Assembly (NCBI GenBank): GCA_022925895.1
Contig: JAKSYS010000355.1
Location: forward strand, 1 to 62,241
DNA length: 62,241 bases
Direction of reading: 5' to 3'
Source: Fragilaria crotonensis
Taxonomy: Eukaryota > Bacillariophyta > Fragilariophyceae > Fragilariales > Fragilariaceae
Positions 45,200 through 56,726 of the stretch are shown here, piece by piece; position 1 is the first letter of the stretch; each line of letters starts with the position of its first letter. A model generated the notes under the pieces. That model saw only the letters and a program-made list of their open reading frames with translations, was not told where the DNA came from and ran no database searches. Both the position numbers and the translations under genes were made by a program.

Positions 45200-47318
45200 C
45201 GAAATCTCGGAGAGCATGTCCGCCACCTTGTTCTCTTTCCCGGGAACCACTGCGTGTAGTGGTCTATCTCGTGCGTGAGGCAGAAATCAGCGAACGCTCG
45301 GGCTATCGTCAGGTGAAGCGGACAATCGTCGTTGAAGTTCGACTTAGCAAGCCATCCCGCTGCTGAGGTGCTGTCTCCTGACTGAGCAGAACGTCTTCGT
45401 CCGTCCACGCGGCCCCTTCGTGGAATTCCACGATCATCCCCACAAAGGCAGCAAGGAACTCGAGAGTGTTTAGGGTCGCTCGCCCCAGCAGGTGCTCTGG
45501 TAGCTGATATCGCCACGCCAGGCCGCTCTTGAGGCAGTAGCCTCCGATGCCTTGTGGGCATGCGTCCACCCTCACTATGCGCGTCGGCCACCGGCAAACC
45601 AGCCTGTTGATCGAGATACCTCGCGACGCCTTCTGAAGGAAAGCCTTCCACAGAATCAGGTCGTCCAGTTGGGGTTTGGTCAGTCTCGCCTTCCCGGCCT
45701 GCTTCGAACGCTCGCAGGCCTTGTATAGCCTTCCCATAAAGTGTCTTGCGTAAGGGATGACGTAGGCGGCGTGGCTAAAACGTCCGAGGGTCGTCTCTAG
45801 GTCTCTCGTCGTCACGAAGGCATGTCTGTGCGTCAGCATCCTGTCAACGGCTTGCGTCCAGCTCATGTGCTTATCGTGAGGCAGTGCGACGACGAAGCGG
45901 CGTGTGTCCACGATCCATCCGAGGATCATCTTCCTCTCGGATGGTTTGGCCTCGGCCAGGAACTTTGGGATCGCAAGGATATCGTCTCTGGGAAAGTCTC
46001 CTTAACCTCGGGGTCGCAAGGCCTCCCGACCAGGTGGAGCGCCAGCGGATCGCGGCAGCGCTCTTTCTGCGTCGCGGGGTTGAAGGCCCCAAAATGTCGT
46101 CCAGGTAGCAGTCGAAGCGAGGTCGTCGTAGGGTGGATAGTTCACTGCGAAGTAGTCCGCCTTGCCGAAAACACTCATTTTGTCGACCGACCCTTTGTCA
46201 TTGTCCACTGCCCCTTCGGTGTCCAGGAGGTGCTGGTGCGGCGAGTGGTAGACGCTCGGATCCCAGTCGTCCCTGCGGACAAGGTCGTTTGCCAAGTCCG
46301 TGATCATCTCCGACACGTCGCTCCATTGCGATGGGTTTGGCGCTCCACCGAACGTCATCCTCAGCGCCACTAACAGCAGGTCGTCGATACTCGTGCAGGA
46401 CTTCATGGCTGTGGCTGCTTTGAGATGGATTCGTCTGTAGGCGGATTTGCAGTCGACCTTCGTCATCCAGATAGGCTCGTCTGGCCATAGTTGGCGCAGG
46501 AACGAGATGTGGTACATGAGTCTGCTGAATGCTTTTCCGAAACGTGCTTCTGTCAGTTGGGATGTGTCCACGCGTTCATTTACGCTTCGTCCTGCCACTC
46601 CGCTCGGGCTGAATGACTGGTCATGTGTCAGTCGGAGTTTCTCTATTGAATTTCCTTTCTCGTCGATCGACGTCTGCGCGACCATCCCCAGAGGCGCGAC
46701 CTCGCATCCCTTGATCTCTAAGGCGGCTTCTCGCGGCAGTGGTAGCTGCCAACCCCTTGAGGCTTCGTCCTTCAGCATGGATATCAACTTTGCCTCGTGG
46801 CCTCGGGCCGATTTGTGATTGCCGCGAGCTAAGTTGGCGCGCACGTCCGCGAGGCGGTCAGAATCCGAGATCTCGCGAAGCGGGAACTCGGCCCCTTCGG
46901 AGATGCGCTCCTGAAAACGCGGCCAGAGGGGGTGGGCGGACAGGAGCGGGGCGAGAAGTTCGGTGGGGCGAAACTCGGATCCCGGCGTCAGGGCGCTGAA
47001 CGGCTGGGCCCGAAGGGCGGCGTCGAGGTCGAGGGCGTACCGTTTGAGCACCGCGAGGTTGTGGCGGGCGGCGTCGTGCGTCCAGTCGAAGCGAAACTCC
47101 GTCGCGTGGGTGCGCGGTTGGCCGGAGTGCAAAATAGTGGCAAGGGCATCGGCCAGGCGTGGTTCGGGGAGTCGTGGGAACGGCGAGTCGACGTTCGGGA
47201 GCGGGATCGTCGGCAATGGCACCAACGATGGGAACTTACCGGGAAGCGGGCGTGGCGTGTCTGCGAGGGCTGATGTCGGCGCGTCGTGGGCGTCTCCGGG
47301 CGACAATGCGCGCGCCAC
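45200..47318 (-). pseudogene. RT and RNase H of the DIRS-like element, frame-broken
   Basis: The frame from 47,318 begins with a Pro-rich leader and then RT motifs: EKLRLTHDQSFSPSG, WMTKVDCKSAYRRI (catalytic Asp), LRMTFGGAPNPSQWSD. The YxDD box (CYLDD, 46,107-46,096) lies one frame away, just after a break near 46,110. The thumb and RNase H regions follow in the frame 45,929-45,309: KHMSWTQAVDRML, then VRVDACPQGIGGY and LNTLEFLAAF as the Asp and Glu strands of a DIRS-type RNase H. The last RNase H strand (STSAAGWLAKSN, HYTQWFPGK) is in yet another frame near 45,330-45,220. Confidence 0.8.
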
Positions 47319-47615
47319 GGAGTGGTCGGTCGGTGGCGAGTCGAGGGCGGGAGCGTAGCGCTCAGGCCCGACTTCGTTTCGTGACGGGTCGTCGCGGGCT
47401 GGCGAGAGATGCGGGGCGTCGGCGACGTGGCGGGGGCGAGAAGGTTCGTGCGCGTGGGTTCCCGCGGACTGTCTCGGGCGGCAGATTCCGATAAAGTCCG
47501 GGGCGTCCTACGTGGCGTCTGTTGTGGAACTCGGCCGTCGACCGTTCCTGGTCGAACGCCCATTGCGACGGCTGTGCGACGAAGGCGGGCTGGAAGTAAG
47601 CAGATGCAGAGGGTC

Positions 47616-49545
47616 CTAATTTTGTTTTCTTGCTGGGCGGCGTCGCGTCGGACGAGGGCGGCGCATGCGCGCCCGGCACTGCTCTATCCACGCTCGTACG
47701 GCGGTCGTCTGTTCGGTCGTGAGGGCGACGTGCGAGGCGCTCAAGAAACAGCTCTTGACGCACTTCCCGTTTAGGTGCCACCTGCAGCACATGTTCGGGA
47801 TCGGTCCACTTCGGACGTGATCGAGGAACACCTGCCAAGTGTCGTTCGCGTCTCTCGGAAAAGGTCCTGCTGTGGGTTTGTGACTGCGTCCGCGGGTTGC
47901 CCGCGACGTCCGGCTCGAGCGCTCCCGGCGGCGGCTACAGGCTGCGAGTCGCCCTTTTGGTCGACTCCACGTCCCAGCCGCTCCTTGAGGAAGTCGCAGG
48001 CCGGGAAGACAAAGGCGCCGTCCTCCAACTGCTGCCGGGTGGACCTGAATTCTAGGAGTGCTGGGTTGATCTCGTCCTCGTGTTCGACTCCAGCGCAGAG
48101 AACTAGGTATTGTTGCATGCGTTTTCGATGAACCAACCTAACCTGCACGCGGCTGAGGGTCAGCGTGCGCTAGCTGGCGGAGCGTCGCCAGTGTGGAGCC
48201 GACCGCCCTGGTCAGGAAACGGCTCCACTCGTCCAACATGTGTGTGAGCGGGGAATTGGCTCGAAAAGGAGCTCCAGCACTCCGCTCATGTTCTCGATAA
48301 GCCGCGCGAGTTCGTGAAAATCTTTCGGCACCGTGAAGTTGAGTTTCGTCATGCTCTTGATGTCCTTCTCGAGAAGCCCGTGGTCGTGTCGGTCGTCTTG
48401 AGTTGCATTTGCACAAGGGTGCTGGCGTGATCAGAGGCTTCTCGCCCGATCGCTGCTGCTCGGGCGAACGTCTGGGGACCGCAACAGAAGAGGCTGAAGG
48501 CCCCTGGCCGGTCAGGTGTGTCGGCCGTGAAAGAAGCGGTGCGGATTGCGGCGCAGAAGCCCATGGGAATGAACGCGTCTCGACCTTTGGTGTTCCTCAA
48601 GAAGTGGTGGATGTGGTTTTGTACGTAGGCCACGTTGCTAAGCGTCAGGATGTCCGAGAAAGACTGGACCGGGCGGCTGCGAATCATCCTGTCGGCGTCC
48701 CTTTCGGACACGAAAAGGACCATTCGTTTCGTCGACGGCGGGAAAGAGTCAAAGCCTGTCTTCGACGTTTGGGGGGACGAGGTCGCTGCGTTTGCTGCCT
48801 GTCGCTCCAGTAACGTTGACAGGTTTCGAATGGCGTCCTCTGTGCGTCCTGGCGTGCTGGCATGGTCGTCCGTCCGAATGAGGCTCCTAGCTCTGACCGC
48901 CAGATGCTTGAGGTGTAGCGATTTCGCCCATTCGTCCGATCGTTTGGAGTATGCGTTTGATGCCGCCACCCCTCGCTTTGTCGGTCCCGGGGTCCTCCTC
49001 GAGTTTACCGCTACGCTGAGGACCCACCGCGGGATGTAAGAGGCTGCCTCCGCGCGGATGGTTGCTCTGGACGGGTCTGGGTCCTCGCTCGCTCTCTGTT
49101 TAATGGCGTTGACGATCAGTAGGGCGAGCTCCTCTGGCGCGGTGACGTAAGTGTCCATGATGGCGGCTGCGATGAAGGCCGGCACCGGGACGGTGGGCTT
49201 CATCGTGAACCCGACGACCGTGACGTCGTCTGTGTCGTCCTCGCTCGCTTCGACTGGCTTGCTTGGCTTCGCCCGGTGCTTCGTTCCGCTTCCTTTCTTC
49301 GGTCGTCCTCTGGTTGCAGTCGGCAGGGTGCCGGCTGGCTCGGCTTCGCGCGTGGCTCCGGTGCTGACGCCTGACACCTGGGCACGTGTCGTCAGAGATT
49401 CATTGATCGCCGCCAGTACGTCCGACGTAGAATTCCACGAGAGCATCCTCGACCAATCAAAAGGCGTTCCGATGTGTCGCTCTACGACCTGTTTCGTGTC
49501 GACCGCCATGGCGGCGGCGAAGCCGCCAGCCCCATCAGTGCCCAA
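47616..49545 (-). pseudogene. Gag-like gene of the DIRS-like element, frame-broken
   Basis: One long frame (49,545-48,349, 398 codons) holds an N-terminal region with a basic linker (GRPKKGSGTKHRAKPSK). A helical part follows (PRWVLSVAVNSRR, and YVQNHIHHFLRNTKGRDAFI), typical of neither copia nor LINE gag but placed where DIRS gag lies. Downstream, in another frame, CCRWHLNGKCVKSCFLSASH (about 47,790-47,730) is a zinc-finger-like Cys/His pattern (C..WH..GKC...C......H), expected near the gag C-terminus. Role is inferred from position. Confidence 0.6.
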
Positions 49546-49849
49546 AGGGCGTTCGTCCCGTCGTTGAGTCCATCGTCAGCGTCGTGGTGGAAGTGGTGAA
49601 AGAGTCGGATGACTCCGTGCGTGTTTACCATAAGGTGGGCGACTTCCGGAGAGCACAAGTACGAATCCTGTAGAATTTGTACTGACCGAGTTCGTCTTCG
49701 AATTCAAAGCGCTGAGCTTTTCGACGACCTCCCACTGGTCGAGCTTCCTGAAAACGTCCAACCACGTCAAGGTCATCGTCATCGGTGAGCGAGCGTCGTC
49801 TGACCCCTCCATTGCGTCTGTGGTTCAAGTCGGGTCGGGGGAGAGGCCA

Positions 49850-50006
49850 GATTAACTAGAGTAGTGTCTTTGTCGATTCGAGTTCGTTCGGATTGTGAGC
49901 AATTCGTATCTTGTGTTGTGTTGTGTCGTGGTGTTCGTCTGTCTGTGTCTCGTGTTCGTCTGTCTGATGGCGACTGCCCGTCCTTTCCCGATCTTCGGAC
50001 ATGCCA
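49850..50006 (-). repeat. DIRS-like element, 5' terminal repeat
   Basis: 157 bp, direct copy of 43495-43650. It ends CATGCCA, then unrelated AT-rich DNA follows. Confidence 0.85.
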
Positions 50007-50309
50007 ATGATCACAATCCTCAATTGCAGACTACAGCTAAGCAGAAATTGTGTTCAAAATTCCAACAGCTCGTCCTTTTTCACATATTTTTTAAAAGATA
50101 TAGAGGTTGGTATAGTACTTGGAGTACCATTGATGTCAAATGGATTTTGAAGCTTTAAATACAGACTCATATTGTTTTCATAAGAAATATGTGAATATTT
50201 TCGAAAATTGTATGTACTGGCCTGTCTTCAAGTGTATTATGGTAAACAAATTTGAATTCCCGTCACTATTACACCACCATCATCATATATCATATTCGTC
50301 GACATCACA
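50007..50309. other. AT-rich spacer
   Basis: No gene or repeat seen between the DIRS-like element and the Harbinger remnant. Confidence 0.4.
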
Positions 50310-50877
50310 TCGTTGACGACATTTTCAGTTGAACAAACGACTCCATCGCGTCATGCCATCGGATGATGCAGACGGTGGATGGCATTTGGAACATTTGCTG
50401 CAACATGCAATTTGATTCCGCCCTCCCTTCCTGTTTGTAGCTCCCGAACTGGTCAGCTGTCTCGTCACCATCATAAGGAGTCAAAGTAGTGTCGTCCATG
50501 CTGGTCGTCACGATATCTTGTCCATCAGCAAGATTTCTGTTGTCGTTGTCGCAGTCATCATCATGATTACGAGTAGTTTTTGTTTGCAACCTCAGCACTC
50601 TTCTCCCAAGCACTTGCAGCGCCCTCCTTCCATTGAATATCCAGCCCATAAATCCTCAGCAACCAATTGTGCAAAGCACAACATGTAAAAAATATTGTCG
50701 ACACATTGTTCGATACTCGACATTCGTATGCCACTCTACAATATTCGGAAGCAACTTTCTAGCATCCCAAAGGTGCGCTCTACATCATTTCTCATGGAAT
50801 CCAAGCATGCAGGTAAACGAATTTCCTCTTTCTTGATTGTTGCCTTGATTGGCGGGACAGTGATAGGCCAGGAGGGG
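50310..50877 (-). pseudogene. PIF/Harbinger-type transposase fragment
   Basis: The C-terminal end of a DDE_4-like transposase. Minus-strand pieces read SWPITVPPIKATIKKEEIRL, then DSMRNDVERTFGMLESCFRIL, and, in the next frame, CCALHNWLLRIYGLD with the family's conserved LHN. The RxxVERxFGxLxxxFRIL box carries the third acidic residue (Glu) of the DDE triad. A TAG after FRIL and a frame change before CCALHN mark it as dead. No N-terminal part or terminal repeats were found. Confidence 0.6.
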
Positions 50878-51118
50878 TACCATGACCAACAGCCGTGCAC
50901 CTGGTACTGTCATTTCACGAAAATATGACATGCACTAGACTGGTTTCCATCAATATCATTCTCATTTGAATAACTGTTTAATTCCAAAATTCAATCATCA
51001 GAGATGTTCCCACACTCAACCATCATCTTAAAGTTATCAAAAGCAAGAAGAAGCGCCTCACCAACAAAATCTTGTCCAAGGTTTGCAGGCATAACAGGTG
51101 GTGCAGCAGTTCTGCCTA

Positions 51119-51707
51119 CTACGCCTGCATAAGCACGGGCAGTAGAAACATCTGCCGGTGCAGGAGCTGGCGCAGCAGTAGTAGTAGCAACGCGCCGGGC
51201 AGGGGCAGGTGGAGCAGCACGGGAATGCCAGCCGCCCTTCTACAGGGATAACAGGTGCTGGCTGCTTGACCTGTTATCCCGCCTGTAGCAGCACCAAACT
51301 GGGCACAGGCAGCTGTAGCTCTTGTATTTGGTGACTTTATGACTGTTGTTGCCAATGTTGCCGCTCTGGCAGGGCTCTTGACAGGCAGACTGTTCTCAGG
51401 TTTTTGGTGATGATGTTAGGATTGTTGTTGCCAATGCCGCCACTCCGGCAGCACTCTCTGCAGGCAGACTGTTTCCAGGTGCACGAGCGCTGCCTGATGC
51501 TGCTCTTGCATTTGGTGATGTTTTGACTGTTGTTGCCGATGCCACCACTCCAGTGCTCTCAGCAGTCAGACTGTTTTCAGGTGCTACTCTGCTGCAAGCT
51601 GCTCTTGCTGCTGCACAGTGGTGACTCATCAGGATATGCTGGTTGTTGTGGTCTTGCCTGGTTCCACCAAGTATCAACGTTCCCTTGTGCCGCACCTTGC
51701 GCACCAC
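51119..51707 (-). repeat. Degenerate coding tandem repeat of about 105-120 bp
   Basis: Minus-strand frames contain about three copies of a unit like PENSLxAESxxxVAxLATTV-KTSPNARAA at about 51,350, 51,460 and 51,560, in shifted frames. At DNA level, GCAGACTGTTTxCAGGTGC and TTGACTGTTGTTGCCxATGC recur. A stem-loop with arms near 51,238 and 51,272 (GGGATAACAGGT / ACCTGTTATCCC) lies at its left. No family recognised. Confidence 0.45.
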
Positions 51708-52138
51708 CCCTTAGTAATCTTCTGCTCTGCCACCACAGTGGATGACAACATCATACACAGCAATAATAACACACAAATCCTCACCTTCTTCAGCTAGGAG
51801 ACAGCGGTTGGTAACCGTGGCAGAATACAGCAATGTCATGCTATATGACACAGCAAAGTTGTGTTGTTCTTTAATCCAGGTTTCAATGCACCATGCAACA
51901 AAGAGTTATCAAAGTGGTGTGGTGACTTCTAGTGGTGGTGACCTTTTTGAATGGACTGATGCTGTGATGCTGCTGTACAATAATCTATAAATGAAAAAGG
52001 TTATTATGTTCATATATGTATGTGTATTATCTAGTACTGTAATAGTTGTATAATCTACATTAAAATTCGTATAAAGTTGCAGAATAAAATCTCAACAACG
52101 CATATTTAGATATACAGTGGTGAAATGGCAAAGTTTTT

Positions 52139-53152
52139 TTGTTTGAATGCTGCGTAGATCAACATACAATTGCTTTAGTATGGCGCACGATGTTATTGGT
52201 GGCCACAACGTTGCGGCTTGGCCAAACGCAGATCATGGCCAAGCTTTCAACGAACGCCTTGCATCTGCACTGTTTGCAAGACCTGGTGGTAGGCACTATG
52301 CTTAAGGTTGTTTGCACCAGCAGATTCCTGGCGATTGCCTTGGTGCTTGTCATCGATGGCATTTCTGCCCCTCATGTTGACATCCTTGTTGTTGACATCG
52401 CACCAATCGGAACATACACGAATCAAAAGTCGGCGGTGATGGTGCGAAACGTCCTCTCCCCAGAACTGGAGCTAATGTGTTGAGGTGCTGAGGGCTGGCC
52501 CTACTTTGTCGGAGAGCTGCCTTTGATCACAATGCACAACTCACTCATCAGGAGACACGTCCGAGCCGGCCATGCCAGGTCAGACCATGCATCCAATTGG
52601 AACAAGGGTCATGCTTGCTGATGGCACGACCCTTGCGGAGTATGCCGTCGGGAAGAAGGTTTCGTCGCAGCAGCTATCGAGACAATTTGTACATGCACAT
52701 GCGCAAATTGGAAGTGTCGTCTTCCCTGATTTGCTGTCTGTGATTCAGGACACAGAGGGGGACGCCAGTGTCAGACCTGCTGCTGACGAGGGCTTTGAGG
52801 GTGTTGCCATCAAACTTTGTCACGGCACCATCAGCTGGGTCGTTTAATCCGGCATTGTTCTTTGCTTTCACGCCCTGACGGTGTGGGAACCCATGTTGTG
52901 GGTTCCGGGAAAGGAACGCTCAATCACCTGTACGGCACCTTCACCAGCGCAAAGGAATGCCTTGTAAATGCAGGGCGTAGGAGGGCGAAGATGATGCAAG
53001 AGATGGAGAAATTTGCATACACTGATGAGGAGCGCTCACGAATTATAGGTGACAAGAAGGAGCCTTCGGATGAGGACCAGAGATTTGCACCGACAATCAG
53101 GATGCTGGTCCTGACAATGGCCCTGTTCCCAAGGAGGATGGATGCCAGATGA
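52139..53152 (+). pseudogene. Unrecognised gene remnant spread over three frames
   Basis: Segments with protein-like composition follow one another in changing frames. The first is around 52,572-52,810 (GTRVMLADGTTLAEYAVGKK, FVHAHAQIGSVVFPDLLSVI). The next is around 52,806-52,878 (PSNFVTAPSAGSFNPALFF). The last, at about 52,880-53,150, includes DGVGTHVVGSGKGTLNHLYG and KMMQEMEKFAYTDEERSRII. Their order is consistent with one ancestral protein. I know no matching family; a transposon accessory gene is possible given the neighbourhood. Confidence 0.35.
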
Positions 53153-55560
53153 CATGGCTGGTTGGGATGGTATTTGCAAGCGATGCGTGAGAAACGAGAC
53201 AAGGCATGCGAATGCACCTCAAACGTCAACATCAAGAAAACCAGCATTGATGGCGAAATTGCAACAAAAAAGAAGCAGAAAGTTGGGTTCAAACTTAGTC
53301 TTGCATGTTTTATTCTACCAACCTTTGCAGCTTCATAGAAGTATGACGGCCATCTCCATTCAAGTCAAAGCTGCAGAGAAGCAACAAGGCATAAGATGAC
53401 CAGTGCGGTTGCACTCACAACATGGAATTTTTTCCTGAATGACCACTTGCTCGGTGAAGAGGAATGACTTGCGACCCGTTGGTTCGTGACAGCTTTGTAC
53501 GATTAGTAGGTCAAAAGATGTTCCATTCTTGTCAATTTGTCTTGGAAGAAAATCCAGTACACAACACGGAAAGTCCTTTTTCACCCCTGTACCCTGTACT
53601 AAGTTCAAACTGGATGAGTGCCCAGTCATACCATGGATATCCCTTAGCTCTGAAATTTGGATGGCAGCGAATGCATATCATCTTTTCCTTTGTGGTGGGG
53701 TATTGATGACCACAGTAAAAGAGTGATGATAATTGCCTAATTAGCACAATCAGATTTGGAGCCACAAGTGATTGAAACAAAAGGAGGATGGAGAAAAAGG
53801 TTGTGGGGCAAAGTTGGCCATTCTTCACTTTTGACATTGACTACAGTACAGTGTACCATGATAGTATCATCTCTGTGGAGAGAGGACAGGCGACAAAATG
53901 TGATTTAGTAACACATTTAAAACATGATACAGTAATTTGTGAACAAATGCATGCATGATATTGTAAAAGTCAAAGGAAATCTTCTACATCACACTCCATT
54001 TTGTGGGTTATCTTGAACCTACTATTTGCTGGTACAAGTTTTACATACGGGCAAAATCGACAGATGGGAACATCTCACCCTGGGGGGCTGACTGCGAGGC
54101 AAAATATATGCATACAGCGGCCAAGTCTGGGATCCAGCTAGCATGAATATGCACACTACAAAAATATATGGATTGTAAATACGAAATATTTGACATAAAA
54201 CAGTACTTGAAGTACTTGTAAAATGTACTCCAGTATTCCGAGGATAGGACATAAGGGCGGTACTACTAGCTACTTCCCCTTACTGCTACATACGTTCTCA
54301 GTGCGTTCCGTACCTGGCATCGATCCTGATTACTGGCTTACTGCAGTACACAGTATTAATGCTTGTGTACTCTAGTACTTCGCGACCATGTAGTAATCGA
54401 TCCTTTTGCTTTGTTGCAAGTAACTACTATGTGGTAGTAACTGGCTGCAATCTGCAATTCCATGATGACAGCACATGAGCTGTGGAGTAAGGTGAATTGG
54501 ATTTGGAACCATTGCTCGGCAACTGATTGCTATTTTCAGTACAGTATGTCGATTGCTACTCGACTACAAGGTACGGTAGATTTCGGTACTACATACAGGG
54601 CACTGGCGACTGGAGTACTCGGGTACTCGAATGTTGTACAGTATCAAGTATAAGTATAATAACTTATATACCTCCAGTTGACGACGCAGACAGAAAAATG
54701 TCACTTTGATGTTACACTACGATAATGTATAGAAAATTGGTCGTTGATTTTGTAGGTTAATGACACCTACAAAACCTTGTTCTTCCTGAGAGGAAAAAAT
54801 TCTACATGCAGTCGTAGTACGATTCTACTTGAATAGCGACTTGGGGGACGCATCCTCTCAGGTTTTGTAGGTTGATTTTAACATACAATGACCCAAAAAG
54901 GCAGTGGTGACGACCTACAAAGCCAGGGTTCTATGATTCCTTTTGTAAACGCCAGTACAAGGTACCAGGTACAGTAGTACTACAGAACCACTCCTCTGCC
55001 GTGTTCCCTCTCATATCCTACTATATTATAAATTAATTGTGTGCGTGTGTGCGTGCGTCTGTTACGGAGTATGACCACTCTGGGGTACTGGATCAAATGT
55101 TGCACTGTTACGTGGATTACATGTACTACAGGTCTACAGTACATAAACGGACGGTAATTTATGTTGAAACGACAGTGTGTTACGTTACTGAACTACAATA
55201 CTGTACGAATTCAAAGTTACTGGATGGAATACTCATTGAATTTGCTGTGAACAGGTTGCTTGACAAATGCTACTGTAAAATATACCGTGCGATGAATTGC
55301 AATACTGGGGCATGATAAGTACCTGGTACTGTACTTCATGAAGTTTCCTACGGCGGTACCATGGTACTGCATACTGTAGGGAAAAAAAGTAGTGGTACGG
55401 AGTACGACCAGGTTGGGAGTACTGTACCTCCAGTTGCCTGTAGTAGACACTCCGATCAAATGTGAGGTACCCACTAGTTATATTGTTATATATGACCAGT
55501 CTGGGGGGTGGCCATTGGCCGCGGTTGTTGCACGACGGCAGAGGAGGTCTGGTAAGTTAT
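53153..55560. other. Gene-free, AT-rich stretch with GTAC palindromes and a small inverted repeat
   Basis: Only short frames. GTAC-type palindromes are dense from about 54,180. At 54,765-54,872 ACCTACAAAACC and CTGAGAGGA are met by their complement TCCTCTCAGGTTTTGTAGGT, giving a hairpin-capable inverted repeat of about 100 bp that may be a small MITE relic. Confidence 0.45.
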
Positions 55561-55564
55561 ACAC

Positions 55565-55690
55565 ATTGGAATCTGGAATTCAAAATACATTTTCCAGTAC
55601 TCTGGACATTGGATATGTAGTTTCTACTGCAAAATTTGTACCACGGAATCTGGAATTCAAAATACATTTTCCAGTATTTCTAGACAGATC
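55565..55690. repeat. Short direct duplication, spacing about 85 bp
   Basis: GAATCTGGAATTCAAAATAC plus ATTTTCCAGTA occurs near 55,568 and again near 55,650. A partly matching TTTCTACTGxAAAATTTGTACCACG recurs at about 55,620 and 55,815. Confidence 0.6.
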
Positions 55691-55982
55691 GAACAAACTG
55701 GATATGGCATTAACGGAGTACTTGTACATAAAATTGTTGTCCGTTCTACACAACGATTCGTACCACGTTATACAATATTCATTTCTGTACACAGTGTAAA
55801 AAAGTTTTCATGTAGATTTCTACTGAAAAATTTGTACCACGTAGTTTTCTACCGCAAATGCTACGTCAGTACATGGATTAAAAAATAAATATATACGATT
55901 ACTTTTGAAAATACAGTACGACAATATCTGAGTTATTTTATTATTATATAATTAACCAGACTGGATCTGTGCGGCCCAAGGG

Positions 55983-56502
55983 CCGCGTTGATTCTGTGTG
56001 GAAGTTTAGTTTTTTGTTTTTACTGGTAGTGGCTGGTTGTTTTAGCATAGTATCTCTCGCTATGCATACATTCTGTATGCCAACGGCATTGAGTACAAAT
56101 AGCTTCGTCCGGCAATAGAGAGACGTTAAAAAAACCGGCGTCCCAAATCACAATTGTCTGGCCAGGCGCTTTCCACATCTGGGCTACGCGGCCCAAGGTC
56201 CGCGTTGATTCTGTATGGATCTCTAGTAGGTAGTGTGGCCGGCCGCGTTGATTCTGTGTGGAAGTTTAGTTTTTCGTTTTTACTGGTAGTGGCTGGTTGT
56301 TTTAGCATAGTATCTCTTGCTATGCATACATTCTGTATGCCAACGGCATTGAGTACAAATAGCTTCGTCCGGCAATAGAGAGACGTTAAAAAAACCGGCG
56401 TCCCAAATCACAATTGTCTGGCCAGGCGCTTTCCACATCTGGGCTACGCGGCCCAAGGGCCGTGTTGATTCTGTATGGATCTCTAGTAGGTAGTGTGGCC
56501 GG
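55983..56502. repeat. 260-bp tandem duplication
   Basis: Two head-to-tail copies starting CCGCGTTGATTCTGTGTGG at 55983 and 56243. Each contains GCATAGTATCTC[T/C]GCTATGC-like hairpin sequence, ACCGGCGTCCCAAATCACAA and TCTGGCCAGGCGC. The copies differ at few positions. Shorter echoes of the ACCGGCGT...CACAA motif continue to about 56,580. Confidence 0.85.
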
Positions 56503-56726
56503 GCTTTCCCTAACCGGCGTTCCCATTTCACAATTAACCGGCGTTCTCATATCACAAAAGTCTGGCCGGGCGTTCCCTATCTGGGCTACGGCAGTATTTC
56601 GTCCGGACCGGACACAAGAAAATCTTATTATGTAAAGTAAATATATCATAGCAGTGCAATTGAGTAAGGGATTACTAGCTACCGTTACCGTAGCTTCGTT
56701 TGGGCAGCCGTCACCCGTCACTGACA

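Larger units (their letters stand above)
43495..50006 (-). mobile_element. DIRS/Ngaro-like tyrosine-recombinase retrotransposon
   Basis: About 6.5 kb between two direct repeats of about 156 bp. In minus-strand order: gag-like gene, RT, RNase H, then a tyrosine recombinase in place of a DDE integrase, the defining layout of the DIRS order. GC-rich compared with its surroundings. No target duplication is seen, as expected for recombinase-mediated insertion. Direct rather than inverted ends point to the Ngaro/PAT type. All genes carry frame breaks. Confidence 0.8.

Noticed and set aside
46447-47494. Several long plus-strand frames in the DIRS-like element
   Set aside because: GC-rich DNA lacks chance stops. 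The minus strand has clear RT, RNase H and recombinase motifs, and these frames are their antisense.
51238-51290. Resemblance of CAGGGATAACAGGTG to the I-SceI homing site
   Set aside because: The match is incomplete and is one arm of a local stem-loop. No homing endonuclease gene is present.
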